Positions 42,872 through 50,176 of a stretch of 64,000 nt of DNA are shown piece by piece (within the stretch, counting starts at the first letter, position 1; each line of letters begins with the position of its first letter). The notes under the pieces were generated by a model that saw only the letters and a program-made list of their open reading frames with translations, searched no databases and was not told the origin of the DNA. Location: the NCBI RefSeq assembly GCF_001685395.1, contig NZ_CP014167.1, positions 620,001 to 684,000 on the forward strand, in the 5' to 3' direction. Source of the DNA: Paenibacillus yonginensis. Lineage in GTDB: Bacteria > Bacillota > Bacilli > Paenibacillales > Paenibacillaceae. The position numbers and the translations under genes were made by a program.

Positions 42872-44296
42872 ATGTCAGCACAGGATGTTTTGAAATTAAT
42901 CGAAGAACAACAGATTGAGTGGGTGGATTTCCGTTTTACGGATTTGGCAGGTCGTTCACATCACATCTCTCTGCCGGCTACTGCAGTAGATGAAGATACA
43001 TTCGTAAACGGCGTTGCGTTTGACGGTTCTTCTATTCCTGGTTTCCGTGGAATTGAAGAATCCGATATGGTTATGATGCCTGACAGCGGTTCTGTATTCG
43101 TAGATCCTTTCACGGCTCATCCAACGCTTAACGTATTGTGCGATATTTATACACCTGAAGGCGAACGTTACGAGCGCGATCCGCGCAGCATTGCAGCCCG
43201 TGCCGAACAGTATCTGCAGGATAGCGGCATCGGTACACATGCCAACTTTGCTCCGGAGTCCGAGTTCTTTATCTTTGACGACGTTCGATTCGAAAGCGGC
43301 ATGAATAAGTCCTATTACTCCGTAGATTCCGAAGAAGCAAGCTGGAACAGCGGACGTAATGAAGAAGGTTCAAACCAGTCCTTCAAAGTGCCTGTTAAAG
43401 GCGGATATGTCCCTGTAGCTCCTACAGACAAAGGTCAAGACCTGCGCAGCGAAATGTGCCGTTTGCTTGAAGAAGCCGGTCTTAGCGTAGAGCGTCATCA
43501 CCATGAAGTGGCGACAGCAGGCCAAGCGGAAATCAACTTCCGTTTCGATACTTTGCTCAAAACAGCAGACAACCTGATGAAATATAAATACATTGTTCAA
43601 AACACGGCTTATAAAGCAGGTAAAGTAGCAACGTTTATGCCTAAACCACTGTTTGGCGATAACGGTAGCGGCATGCACGTTCACCAATCGATCTTTAACG
43701 GCAGTGAGCCATTGTTCTATGAAAAAGGCGCTTATGCAAACCTGAGCGAAACAGCTTTGCATTACATCGGCGGCATCCTGTACCATGCACCGGCACTGAT
43801 CGCTTTCACGAATCCGAGCACCAACTCGTTTAAACGCCTGGTTCCTGGCTACGAAGCCCCGGTCAACCTGGTATTCTCCAAAGGCAACCGTTCCGCGGCC
43901 GTGCGTATTCCGGTTGCAGCTGTTACGCCTAAAGGCTGCCGGATCGAGTTCCGTACACCGGACTCCACAGCGAACCCGTACCTGGCGTTCTCCGCTATGC
44001 TGATGGCCGGACTGGACGGCATCAAAAATAAAATCGACCCTAGAGCTCAAGGTTATGGTCCTTTCGATACAAATATCTATGAGCTGTCCGATGCCGAGAA
44101 AGAGAACATCCGCAGCGTTCCAGGTTCCCTGGACGAAGCGCTTGACGCTTTGGTTGCCGACCATGAGTTCCTGACTGAAGGCGGCGTATTCACCAAAGAA
44201 TTTATCGAGAATTTTGTAGACTTCAAACGCCATGAAGCAAGAGCGGTTTCCACTCGTGTTCATCCGCATGAGTTCAGCCTTTACTTTGACCTGTAA
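42872..44296 (+). CDS. glnA: Type I glutamine synthetase, GSI-beta-like
   Basis: Makes glutamine from glutamate, ammonia and ATP. At 474 residues it is longer than the usual Bacillus GlnA (GSI-alpha, about 444) and looks like the GSI-beta class of proteobacteria and cyanobacteria. Marks: VDFRFTDLAGRSHHISLPA, FDGSSIPGF, APESEFFIFDD, GSGMHVHQSIF, AFTNPSTNSFKRLVPGYEAP, RSAAVRIP. The segment NIYELSDAEK (Tyr403) lies where GSI-beta enzymes carry the adenylylated tyrosine. There is no glnR next door, so this is probably a second GS; an exact GlnR/TnrA box stands upstream. Some Paenibacillus are known to carry two GS genes. Confidence 0.9.
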   Translation: MSAQDVLKLIEEQQIEWVDFRFTDLAGRSHHISLPATAVDEDTFVNGVAFDGSSIPGFRGIEESDMVMMPDSGSVFVDPFTAHPTLNVLCDIYTPEGERYERDPRSIAARAEQYLQDSGIGTHANFAPESEFFIFDDVRFESGMNKSYYSVDSEEASWNSGRNEEGSNQSFKVPVKGGYVPVAPTDKGQDLRSEMCRLLEEAGLSVERHHHEVATAGQAEINFRFDTLLKTADNLMKYKYIVQNTAYKAGKVATFMPKPLFGDNGSGMHVHQSIFNGSEPLFYEKGAYANLSETALHYIGGILYHAPALIAFTNPSTNSFKRLVPGYEAPVNLVFSKGNRSAAVRIPVAAVTPKGCRIEFRTPDSTANPYLAFSAMLMAGLDGIKNKIDPRAQGYGPFDTNIYELSDAEKENIRSVPGSLDEALDALVADHEFLTEGGVFTKEFIENFVDFKRHEARAVSTRVHPHEFSLYFDL

Positions 44297-44323
44297 GGTC
44301 AAAGTCTTGCCAAGTAGAACAAG

Positions 44324-44356
44324 GAACCTTCCGGATTGCCGGAAGGTTCTCTTTAT
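44324..44356 (+). terminator. Terminator after glnA
   Basis: Stem GAACCTTCCGG / CCGGAAGGTTC, loop ATTG, T-rich tail. Confidence 0.85.
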
Positions 44357-44423
44357 TTTTGAACAAATGATTACTTTAATGCGTTATCCCTTTAAAATAA
44401 TAAAAAAAGTTTGGGGTTAACTC

Positions 44424-44452
44424 TTGATGGAATATTTGAGAGTTGCTATGAT
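44424..44452 (+). promoter_or_regulatory. Promoter of serC
   Basis: TTGATG, 17-base spacer, TATGAT. Confidence 0.55.
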
Positions 44453-44495
44453 AATTCGTAAATGAAGTGACAGAAAATGAGAGGATGGGAGTCTT

Positions 44496-45584
44496 TTGAA
44501 CAAGAGAGCCTACAATTTTAATGCGGGTCCTGCTGCTTTGCCGCTGGAGGTGCTGCAGCGTGCGCAAGCCGAGTTCGTGGATTACAAGGAGACTGGAATG
44601 TCGATTATGGAAATGTCTCACCGCGGAGCGGTTTATGAGTCCGTGCACCATGAAGCGCAGAGCAGATTGTTGAACTTATTCGGCAGTCCTTCCGGTTACA
44701 AGGTGTTATTTCTACAGGGCGGGGCTTCTACGCAGTTTGCCATGATTCCGCTAAACTTCCTGTCCGAAGGGAAAGCAGCCGGTTACGTTAGAACAGGCAG
44801 CTGGGCCGATAAAGCGCTGAAGGAAGCCAAGCTGGTCGGCGAGGCGTTTGTGGCCGCTTCCTCTGAATCTGAAGGTTTCCGGAAAGTCCCGGATCTCCGT
44901 AATCTTGAACTGCCTGAGCAGACGGCTTATGTCCATTTAACTTCAAATGAGACGATTGAAGGCACTTCTTTCCTTAACTATCCGGATACCGGCAGCGTAC
45001 CTCTGATCGCCGACATGTCCAGCGATATTCTGTCTCGTCCTTTCGATTTAGAGTCCTTTGGCATGGTTTATGCAGGGGCGCAAAAGAATCTGGGGCCTTC
45101 CGGAGTAACGGTCGTAATTGCCCGGGAAGAGCTGCTGGAGCAGTCGCCTAAGCATCTGCCGACGATTCTTCGTTATGATACCCATTATAAAAATGACTCC
45201 TTGTATAATACGCCGCCGTCCTTCTCGATTTATATGGTGAACGAGGTACTGAAATGGATTGAGGAGCAGGGCGGGTTAACCGGCATCGAACAGCTTAATC
45301 GCAAAAAAGCGGGTCTGCTGTATGAAGCTATCGACCAGAGCGAAGGCTTCTATAACGGCTTTGCCCAGCCGGACAGCCGTTCTTTGATGAACGTAACCTT
45401 CCGCCTCGGCACTGAAGAACTGGAGAAGAAGTTTGTGAAAGAGTCTGAGGCCGCAGGATTTGTTGGCCTTAAAGGACATCGCAGTGTTGGCGGGCTCCGT
45501 GCTTCCATTTATAACGCTGTGCCTTATGATGCAATTGCTGCTTTGGTGCAGTTCATGGAAGATTTCCGCAATAAAAATCGTTAA
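44496..45584 (+). CDS. serC: Phosphoserine aminotransferase
   Basis: Converts 3-phosphohydroxypyruvate and glutamate to phosphoserine, the second step of serine synthesis. The 362-residue PLP enzyme starts NKRAYNFNAGPAALPLEVL, with LFLQGGASTQFAMIPLNFL, PLl Schiff-base lysine in VYAGAQKNLGPSG, and the C-terminal GHRSVGGLRASIYNAVP. Start is TTG 44496 (family N-terminus begins exactly there) with GAGGATGGGAG upstream. It has its own promoter and terminator. Confidence 0.95.
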   Translation: MNKRAYNFNAGPAALPLEVLQRAQAEFVDYKETGMSIMEMSHRGAVYESVHHEAQSRLLNLFGSPSGYKVLFLQGGASTQFAMIPLNFLSEGKAAGYVRTGSWADKALKEAKLVGEAFVAASSESEGFRKVPDLRNLELPEQTAYVHLTSNETIEGTSFLNYPDTGSVPLIADMSSDILSRPFDLESFGMVYAGAQKNLGPSGVTVVIAREELLEQSPKHLPTILRYDTHYKNDSLYNTPPSFSIYMVNEVLKWIEEQGGLTGIEQLNRKKAGLLYEAIDQSEGFYNGFAQPDSRSLMNVTFRLGTEELEKKFVKESEAAGFVGLKGHRSVGGLRASIYNAVPYDAIAALVQFMEDFRNKNR

Positions 45585-45595
45585 AAGCGGCTATG

Positions 45596-45640
45596 CGGCA
45601 GGACCCCATTTTTCGTGGAAAAGTGGGGTCCTGCCGTTTT
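45596..45640 (+). terminator. Terminator after serC
   Basis: Stem CGGCAGGACCCC / GGGGTCCTGCCG with additional inner A/T pairing, then TTTT. Confidence 0.9.
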
Positions 45641-45718
45641 GTCTGCTGTTTTGGTATAATATAAAAACTGCGAACAAAAGCCGTAGTCACAGAATTTGAT
45701 AAAGAGGTGTCTTCTAAC

Positions 45719-46183
45719 ATGGCTTTACATATTGTACTTGTTGAACCGGAGATTCCGGCTAATACCGGCAATATTGCCCGAACCTGCGCAGCAACAGGCG
45801 CACACCTGCATCTGGTTCGTCCGCTTGGATTCCGTACGGATGATGCGACTCTTAAACGGGCCGGTTTGGATTACTGGTATGCTGTTCATATTGAATATCA
45901 CGATTCGTTTGAGGAGCTGCAGGCTGCTTATCCGGATGGACGGTATTTCTACGCTACAACCAAAGCAAAGCAATATTATCATCAATTCAAATTCCAGGAC
46001 GGAGACTTTCTGGTGTTCGGCAAAGAAACAAAAGGCCTTCCGCCGGAGCTGATTGAGAAGAATCGGGAGACGGCAATGAAAATGCCGATGACGGATAAGG
46101 TTCGTTCGCTGAATTTATCCAACTCGGCAGCGATCATTGTGTATGAGGCGCTCCGTCAGCTTGATTTTCCGGGAATGGGATAA
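45719..46183 (+). CDS. trmL: tRNA (cytidine/uridine-34-2'-O)-methyltransferase TrmL
   Basis: A 154-residue SPOUT methyltransferase that methylates the wobble ribose of certain leucine tRNAs. Motifs of the trefoil knot: LVEPEIPANTGNIARTCAATG at the start, VFGKETKGLPPELI, and SLNLSNSAAIIVYEALRQ at the SAM-binding C-terminus. ATG 45719 is chosen, nine bases after AAAGAGGTG. An extended -10 TGGTATAAT (45652-45660) probably drives it. A terminator closes the gene. Confidence 0.93.
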   Translation: MALHIVLVEPEIPANTGNIARTCAATGAHLHLVRPLGFRTDDATLKRAGLDYWYAVHIEYHDSFEELQAAYPDGRYFYATTKAKQYYHQFKFQDGDFLVFGKETKGLPPELIEKNRETAMKMPMTDKVRSLNLSNSAAIIVYEALRQLDFPGMG

Positions 46184-46195
46184 GTCAGAAATGGG

Positions 46196-46224
46196 AACCG
46201 GCAGTTTAAACTGCCGGTTTTTTG
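46196..46224 (+). terminator. Terminator after trmL
   Basis: Stem AACCGGCAGTTT / AAACTGCCGGTT, nearly loop-less, T run. Confidence 0.85.
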
Positions 46225-46293
46225 CTGAGGTCCCTTTAAGCTTAAAAAAAAGATCATATAAAAAATAAATTTCGGCAGGATTCGATCTTTTTC

Positions 46294-46300
46294 TGTCGAA
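46294..46300 (+). promoter_or_regulatory. Spo0A box (0A box) in the abrB promoter
   Basis: TGTCGAA, exact to the 0A-box core, directly before TATATA (46303-46308), a plausible -10. In B. subtilis Spo0A~P represses abrB at such sites. Confidence 0.6.
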
Positions 46301-46351
46301 TTATATATACAAATGCTATCCGCAAATCTTATCTATTGAAAGAGGTGCCAA

Positions 46352-46606
46352 ATGAAACCAGCCGGTGTTGTACGCAAAGTAGACCAATTGGGAAGAATCG
46401 TGTTGCCGAAGTCTCTTCGCAAACGTTATCAAATGAACGAGGGAGATCCTGTCGAAATTTTGGTCCAAGGGGATCACATTATCCTGGAACGCTATCGTCC
46501 TAAATGTGTATTTTGCGGTTCGATGGAAGAGGTTACAGAATTTAAAGAACGTACGATTTGCAAACAGTGCCTGACGGAAATGAACGGACTTCGCAGATTG
46601 GGCTAA
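46352..46606 (+). CDS. abrB: AbrB-family transition-state regulator with a C-terminal zinc ribbon
   Basis: An 84-residue DNA-binding protein. Residues 1-50 are the AbrB/SpoVT swapped-hairpin domain (KPAGVVRKVDQLGRIVLPKSLRKRYQMNEGDPVEILVQGDHIILERY). The C-terminal 30 residues differ from B. subtilis AbrB: they carry CVFCGS...CKQC, two CxxC pairs that probably bind zinc. AbrB represses stationary-phase genes and is itself shut off by Spo0A. Here a 0A box overlaps the promoter, which supports an abrB role over SpoVT or Abh. GAAAGAGGTG precedes ATG. Confidence 0.88.
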   Translation: MKPAGVVRKVDQLGRIVLPKSLRKRYQMNEGDPVEILVQGDHIILERYRPKCVFCGSMEEVTEFKERTICKQCLTEMNGLRRLG

Positions 46607-46685
46607 TACATACAACCAGCGCTGACAGCTTTGTACGAGTACGAGCCGATTCAGCAGAAGGTTTTAAAATGAAGCCGATAAATGG

Positions 46686-46724
46686 ACAAGCGCCTCCTTG
46701 GGGAAGGAGACGCTTGTTTTTTTG
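46686..46724 (+). terminator. Terminator after abrB
   Basis: Stem ACAAGCGCCTCCT / AGGAGACGCTTGT, TTTTTTT tail. Confidence 0.85.
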
Positions 46725-46748
46725 TTATATGAACATGGCTTAAGGATG

Positions 46749-47822
46749 TTATTTAAAGAATAAAAAATGCGTGGGAACTGGCCGGAGGGCTTTGTCGGAA
46801 GGATTGTTAATGACTTTCCCGGCGAAGATCAGCGAAGAAGATCCGCCTCCGTCGAGGTTATACGCGTCCTTGACGCCCAGGTTGATCAATTTGTTTTGCA
46901 GCTCCTCTAACGTAGCTCCGGAGGCTCCGCTTTCGTTATAGCCGTCAACCACAACGATCAGGAGCTGATCATCTTTAAAATTGCCGATGACCGTCCGGGG
47001 CGCCCGGTACGGGGAGGTTTTCCACTTGTCCGGAATCGCCTGCTTTACGCCGTTTTTGAGCAGAACAGGCACAAAGGTGGCGCCAAACAACGGCTGCAGC
47101 TGGTCAAGCTGCTGCTGAGAATAGAACTTGCCGCCGATCAGCTTGCCGGAACTGCTTAGGCCGACAAAAGCCAGATCTTTGAAGCTGGGTTCAAAGCCGG
47201 TCAAATATTTTCCGTTCAAGACGGTGGTGCTGAGCGGGTACCTGCGGCCGCCGGCGTCGGCAAATCCGCCGGCGTTAATGCCGGCAATTGCACCGTACCG
47301 GTTCACCGCGTGCAGGGTAGTTTCTGCACCCCCCAGCGAATCGTTGCCCAAGACCATCTTCATGGCGGCCGAATCCTTAAGCTTCACTTTCATGGCATAA
47401 CCTCTGTAGGTGCCGGAGTTCAGCTTGTACAGCTCAAGCCGGATCCGATCCGATTGAGCGGTCTGGAAGGGGACGCCGAGCCGGGAAACAATACGTTTGT
47501 TGTAAATGGTTTCCGGACGGGCGGCCTGCTGTTTTGTAGTTTTGACGATGTCGTTCATCGCTTTGGTGGTTTGCGTGTATAGGTTGGCCGTCTTCTTGAT
47601 CGTGGAGACCGTGTATTGGGCCGTATCCTCGGCCTGCGACAGACCTGCTGCTATCGAGCGGGTTTTTTCGACAATTGCCGTATCCTCCTGGCTTTCAAGC
47701 AACGTGCCGCCGGTATTCCAGTCCAAGGAATGGCTGCTGATCCAAAGCGTCAGCAGCAAACCGAAAAACGGGGCGGTAGCCAGCAGAAAAAAACGGTTAA
47801 CCTGCTTGACCTGAATGTTCAT
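46749..47822 (-). CDS. Membrane-anchored phosphodiester glycosidase (NAGPA) domain protein
   Basis: A 357-residue protein with one N-terminal membrane helix (about 10-30, FFLLATAPFFGLLLTLWI), a helical linker (about 45-100), then a NAGPA domain: AVNRYGAIAGINAGGFADAGG, PRTVIGNFKDDQLLIVVVDG and YNLDGGGSSSLIF at the end. It acts outside the membrane, probably on cell-surface glycan; the bond is unknown. The gene upstream ends within its ATG (ATGA), so the two are coupled and likely form a complex. It is paralogous to 18591-19703 but anchored rather than secreted. Confidence 0.85.
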   Translation of the reverse strand: MNIQVKQVNRFFLLATAPFFGLLLTLWISSHSLDWNTGGTLLESQEDTAIVEKTRSIAAGLSQAEDTAQYTVSTIKKTANLYTQTTKAMNDIVKTTKQQAARPETIYNKRIVSRLGVPFQTAQSDRIRLELYKLNSGTYRGYAMKVKLKDSAAMKMVLGNDSLGGAETTLHAVNRYGAIAGINAGGFADAGGRRYPLSTTVLNGKYLTGFEPSFKDLAFVGLSSSGKLIGGKFYSQQQLDQLQPLFGATFVPVLLKNGVKQAIPDKWKTSPYRAPRTVIGNFKDDQLLIVVVDGYNESGASGATLEELQNKLINLGVKDAYNLDGGGSSSLIFAGKVINNPSDKALRPVPTHFLFFK

Positions 47823-48229
47823 TTCAGCAGATCCATTTTCTTCTGCAGCTCGCTCAGCTGCTTTTTCACTTCATTTAATTGGGTGTAAAGCTGGTTGCTG
47901 TTATCCGTTTTATTGCTGGCGTTATCTTTGGTGAAAGTAAGCAGTTCATTAAAAGCCTGGACCTTGGTCTGCAGTTCGGCAACTTCCCCGTCCAGCGTCT
48001 TTAAGCGGGATTGGTAATCCGACTGCATGTGCGAGATCTGACTTTGCCATTTGGCGTCTAGTTCCTCAACCATCTGTTTCTTCATATGATTGCTGTACAT
48101 TACGGTGGCTGCAACTCCGGCTCCTATCAGCAAAATCCATACGGCTAAAAAGACTGTTACGGAAGGTCCCCGTTTTCTCTGGTTGCGCGGCGATGGAGAG
48201 TTGGAAACTTGCTCCGCAGCGTATGGCAT
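47819..48229 (-). CDS. Single-pass membrane protein with extracytoplasmic coiled coil
   Basis: A 136-residue protein: about 22 polar cytoplasmic residues, a transmembrane helix (about 25-45, VTVFLAVWILLIGAGVAATVMY) and a coiled coil (about 50-136, QSRLKTLDGEVAELQTKVQAF, LYTQLNEVKKQLSELQKKMDLL). ATG 48229 is chosen because AGAGGTGATAG lies upstream. Its last codons overlap the NAGPA gene start. The helical linker of the NAGPA partner could pair with this coiled coil; that is a guess from the coupling. Not a family I can name. Confidence 0.65.
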   Translation of the reverse strand: MPYAAEQVSNSPSPRNQRKRGPSVTVFLAVWILLIGAGVAATVMYSNHMKKQMVEELDAKWQSQISHMQSDYQSRLKTLDGEVAELQTKVQAFNELLTFTKDNASNKTDNSNQLYTQLNEVKKQLSELQKKMDLLK

Positions 48230-48446
48230 TCTATCACCTCTGAAATCTATTAATTTTTTGACAGGTCTTATTCTAGCATGCCGACATTTCTTTCGCAAAA
48301 ATATGACAATCTTTTCATGGCATTCCAGAAAAACGTCAGCTTGCTGTTCAGGATTGTCCGGCGTTACAATCTCCGTTAATCACATATGCTTCGGGAAAGT
48401 CTGATTCCATGGGGATAAAAGGTAATGGCGAAGGAGGAAATCAAAA

Positions 48447-49082
48447 ATGGTGGAAAGGCTGGATGGGGAGCTGGCAAATTGGAAAGCGCATATTCGGAAG
48501 CTTGAAGAGGAGGAGGGGCTGATTAACCTGGCCTGGGACCAGCTGGGGGACAGTCTGATTGAAAATAGGATGGCCGAAGCGGAGGAGCAGGCCGAGCAGA
48601 CCTGCGGGGAAGAGACCTGTGGGGAAGAAGCCGGGCTGGAGGCGGCCGAGCGGGCAGTGCGCAGCTGGATGCAACAAGACGATACCTGTCCGATTGAAGG
48701 GGAAGGGGAAGGCCCAGCCGAAGCTGAACCGAAACAGACAGAGACGCTGCGGCAGGCCTGCGCCGAGCGGCGGGAGCTGGCGCTGTCGAAGCTTGCCGGA
48801 CCGTCCTGGCACGGGACGGTCCTCATCGCCGCCGGCCGCCGCCATATCTGGCTGCGCCTGCCGAAAGGCCTCGGCAGCACGGCTTTGCTCCGTGCCGCCC
48901 TGCTCGAAGGCGCCGCGTTCCTGCCCGGCCCGCTGGCCTTCGCCGAGCCGACCGCCGGCAGCGAGCGGCTGATCCGGCTCAGCTATACCGGCTGCGGCAT
49001 CGCTCAGCTCGCCGAAGGGCTGGACCGGGTTGCGGCCGCCCTTGGCGCCTTCACGGCCCGGCTGGATCAAGGACGCTCCTGA
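48447..49082 (+). CDS. Orphan protein resembling the C-terminal domain of a PLP aminotransferase
   Basis: A 211-residue protein. Residues about 120-205 (RHIWLRLPKGLGSTALLRAAL, EGAAFLPGPLAFAEP, RLIRLSYTGCGIAQLAEGLDR) follow the small C-terminal domain of MocR/2-aminoadipate-type aminotransferases. The large PLP domain and its lysine are absent, and the first 110 residues are acidic, Glu/Cys-rich and unrecognised (EQTCGEETCGEEAG). The second half is strikingly G+C-rich next to its neighbours. It may be a remnant fused to a new N-terminus or a small protein with a borrowed fold. GGAGG lies upstream of ATG, so it may be translated. Confidence 0.5.
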   Translation: MVERLDGELANWKAHIRKLEEEEGLINLAWDQLGDSLIENRMAEAEEQAEQTCGEETCGEEAGLEAAERAVRSWMQQDDTCPIEGEGEGPAEAEPKQTETLRQACAERRELALSKLAGPSWHGTVLIAAGRRHIWLRLPKGLGSTALLRAALLEGAAFLPGPLAFAEPTAGSERLIRLSYTGCGIAQLAEGLDRVAAALGAFTARLDQGRS

Positions 49083-49141
49083 ACGGGCTTGAACAGCCTG
49101 ATGCAGTCTGGTGCAGCCTGGTGCAGCCTGAACGCCCGTTT
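49082..49141 (+). repeat. Short tandem repeat within a long inverted repeat
   Basis: GGTGCAGCCT occurs twice in tandem with a diverged third copy (GATGCAGTCT), bounded by AACGGGC and GCCCGTT, so the whole could fold as a hairpin at the gene's end. No clear T run follows. Confidence 0.4.
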
Positions 49142-49181
49142 AGCCCTCTGCGAATCTCGCTACCTCACTCGATTCAGCGAT

Positions 49182-49922
49182 CTAAACTTCCTCCAGCCCC
49201 GGAGCCGCTTCCGCCCGCTCCAGGTTTCGCAGCATCTCCTCATATTCGGCGAGAGCCGCCGTTCCTGCCTCCGTCAACACATAACTTCCACGGGCAATCC
49301 GTTGAAACCAGCCGTAATAATTATGCTGCATGATAGAGGCAGCGGCGGATACGCCGGAATGTTCTTTCGCTTTGCTGGGCGAAATCTGCCCGCCCGCTTG
49401 AACGGCAGCCGCCACCTTCAGCGCTTTCTCCCGGTAGGCCGTATACAGCTTTCGGCCGGTGCTGCCGCCGACGTTATAGTCGCCGGAACGTTCGTGAAAT
49501 TCGTTAATGAGCCTGCTGGTGCGCAGCTTGGACACCCGGCGGGCGGTTTCGTAGCCGGACGGCGTGCAAAGCACCTCAACGAACGGAGACTTTGTTTTAT
49601 AAAAGGTTACTGTGATCAGCCCAAGGCCAAGACGCTGGCAAAGAGCGGTCAAATCGCCCCAGCGCTGGTTATGGGCTCCTTTTTTGGCGCGGTTGCGCTC
49701 TACCGCTAAATAAACCTCGCGTGTCATTTTCTGCCGTTCCAGCCCTTGCAGCAGCAGGGCTAGATTAAACGTTTTTTTGATTTCAACGATAAGCGGTTCG
49801 GTTTGATCGGGACGGATGCCGACCAGGTCACAGTGCCGGACCTCGCTTTTTACCAAATATCCGGACTGCTCGAAATAATGTTTTAAAGGCTTGTATAATT
49901 CCGTTTCATGCTGGACAGCCAT
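49182..49922 (-). CDS. DUF2161 protein with a PD-(D/E)XK nuclease-like fold
   Basis: A 246-residue cytoplasmic protein. The N-terminal part has the nuclease-fold core: LYKPLKHYFEQSGYLVKSEV, an Asp in HCDLVGIRP and the E-x-K motif in LIVEIKKTF. The C-terminal part includes a winged-helix-like segment (KVAAAVQAGGQISPSKAKEHSGVSAAASIM). This matches the DUF2161 family, whose role is unknown. ATG 49922 follows AAAGGAGAAG. It diverges from prkA and converges on the orphan G+C-rich gene. Confidence 0.75.
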   Translation of the reverse strand: MAVQHETELYKPLKHYFEQSGYLVKSEVRHCDLVGIRPDQTEPLIVEIKKTFNLALLLQGLERQKMTREVYLAVERNRAKKGAHNQRWGDLTALCQRLGLGLITVTFYKTKSPFVEVLCTPSGYETARRVSKLRTSRLINEFHERSGDYNVGGSTGRKLYTAYREKALKVAAAVQAGGQISPSKAKEHSGVSAAASIMQHNYYGWFQRIARGSYVLTEAGTAALAEYEEMLRNLERAEAAPGLEEV

Positions 49923-50176
49923 GAATAACTTCTCCTTTGCTTGTCGCGGGGTCAAATCTATTTTAACATAAGCCCTCCATCCGTTTCGGGATGACCTTGT
50001 GTGGCAGCTATTTTTTCTGGCTGAAACCCCTTGTGCCTGTTTAAAAAACAGCAATAATCCGTCCGTCCTCCGCATAGTTATGTAATAATCTTTTCTTAAA
50101 AAATTCAGTGCAGCACCTTAGTAAAGGGCGGCGGGAGGATGCGAATACTAAAAGCGGAGCACAGGAGGTACCGATC

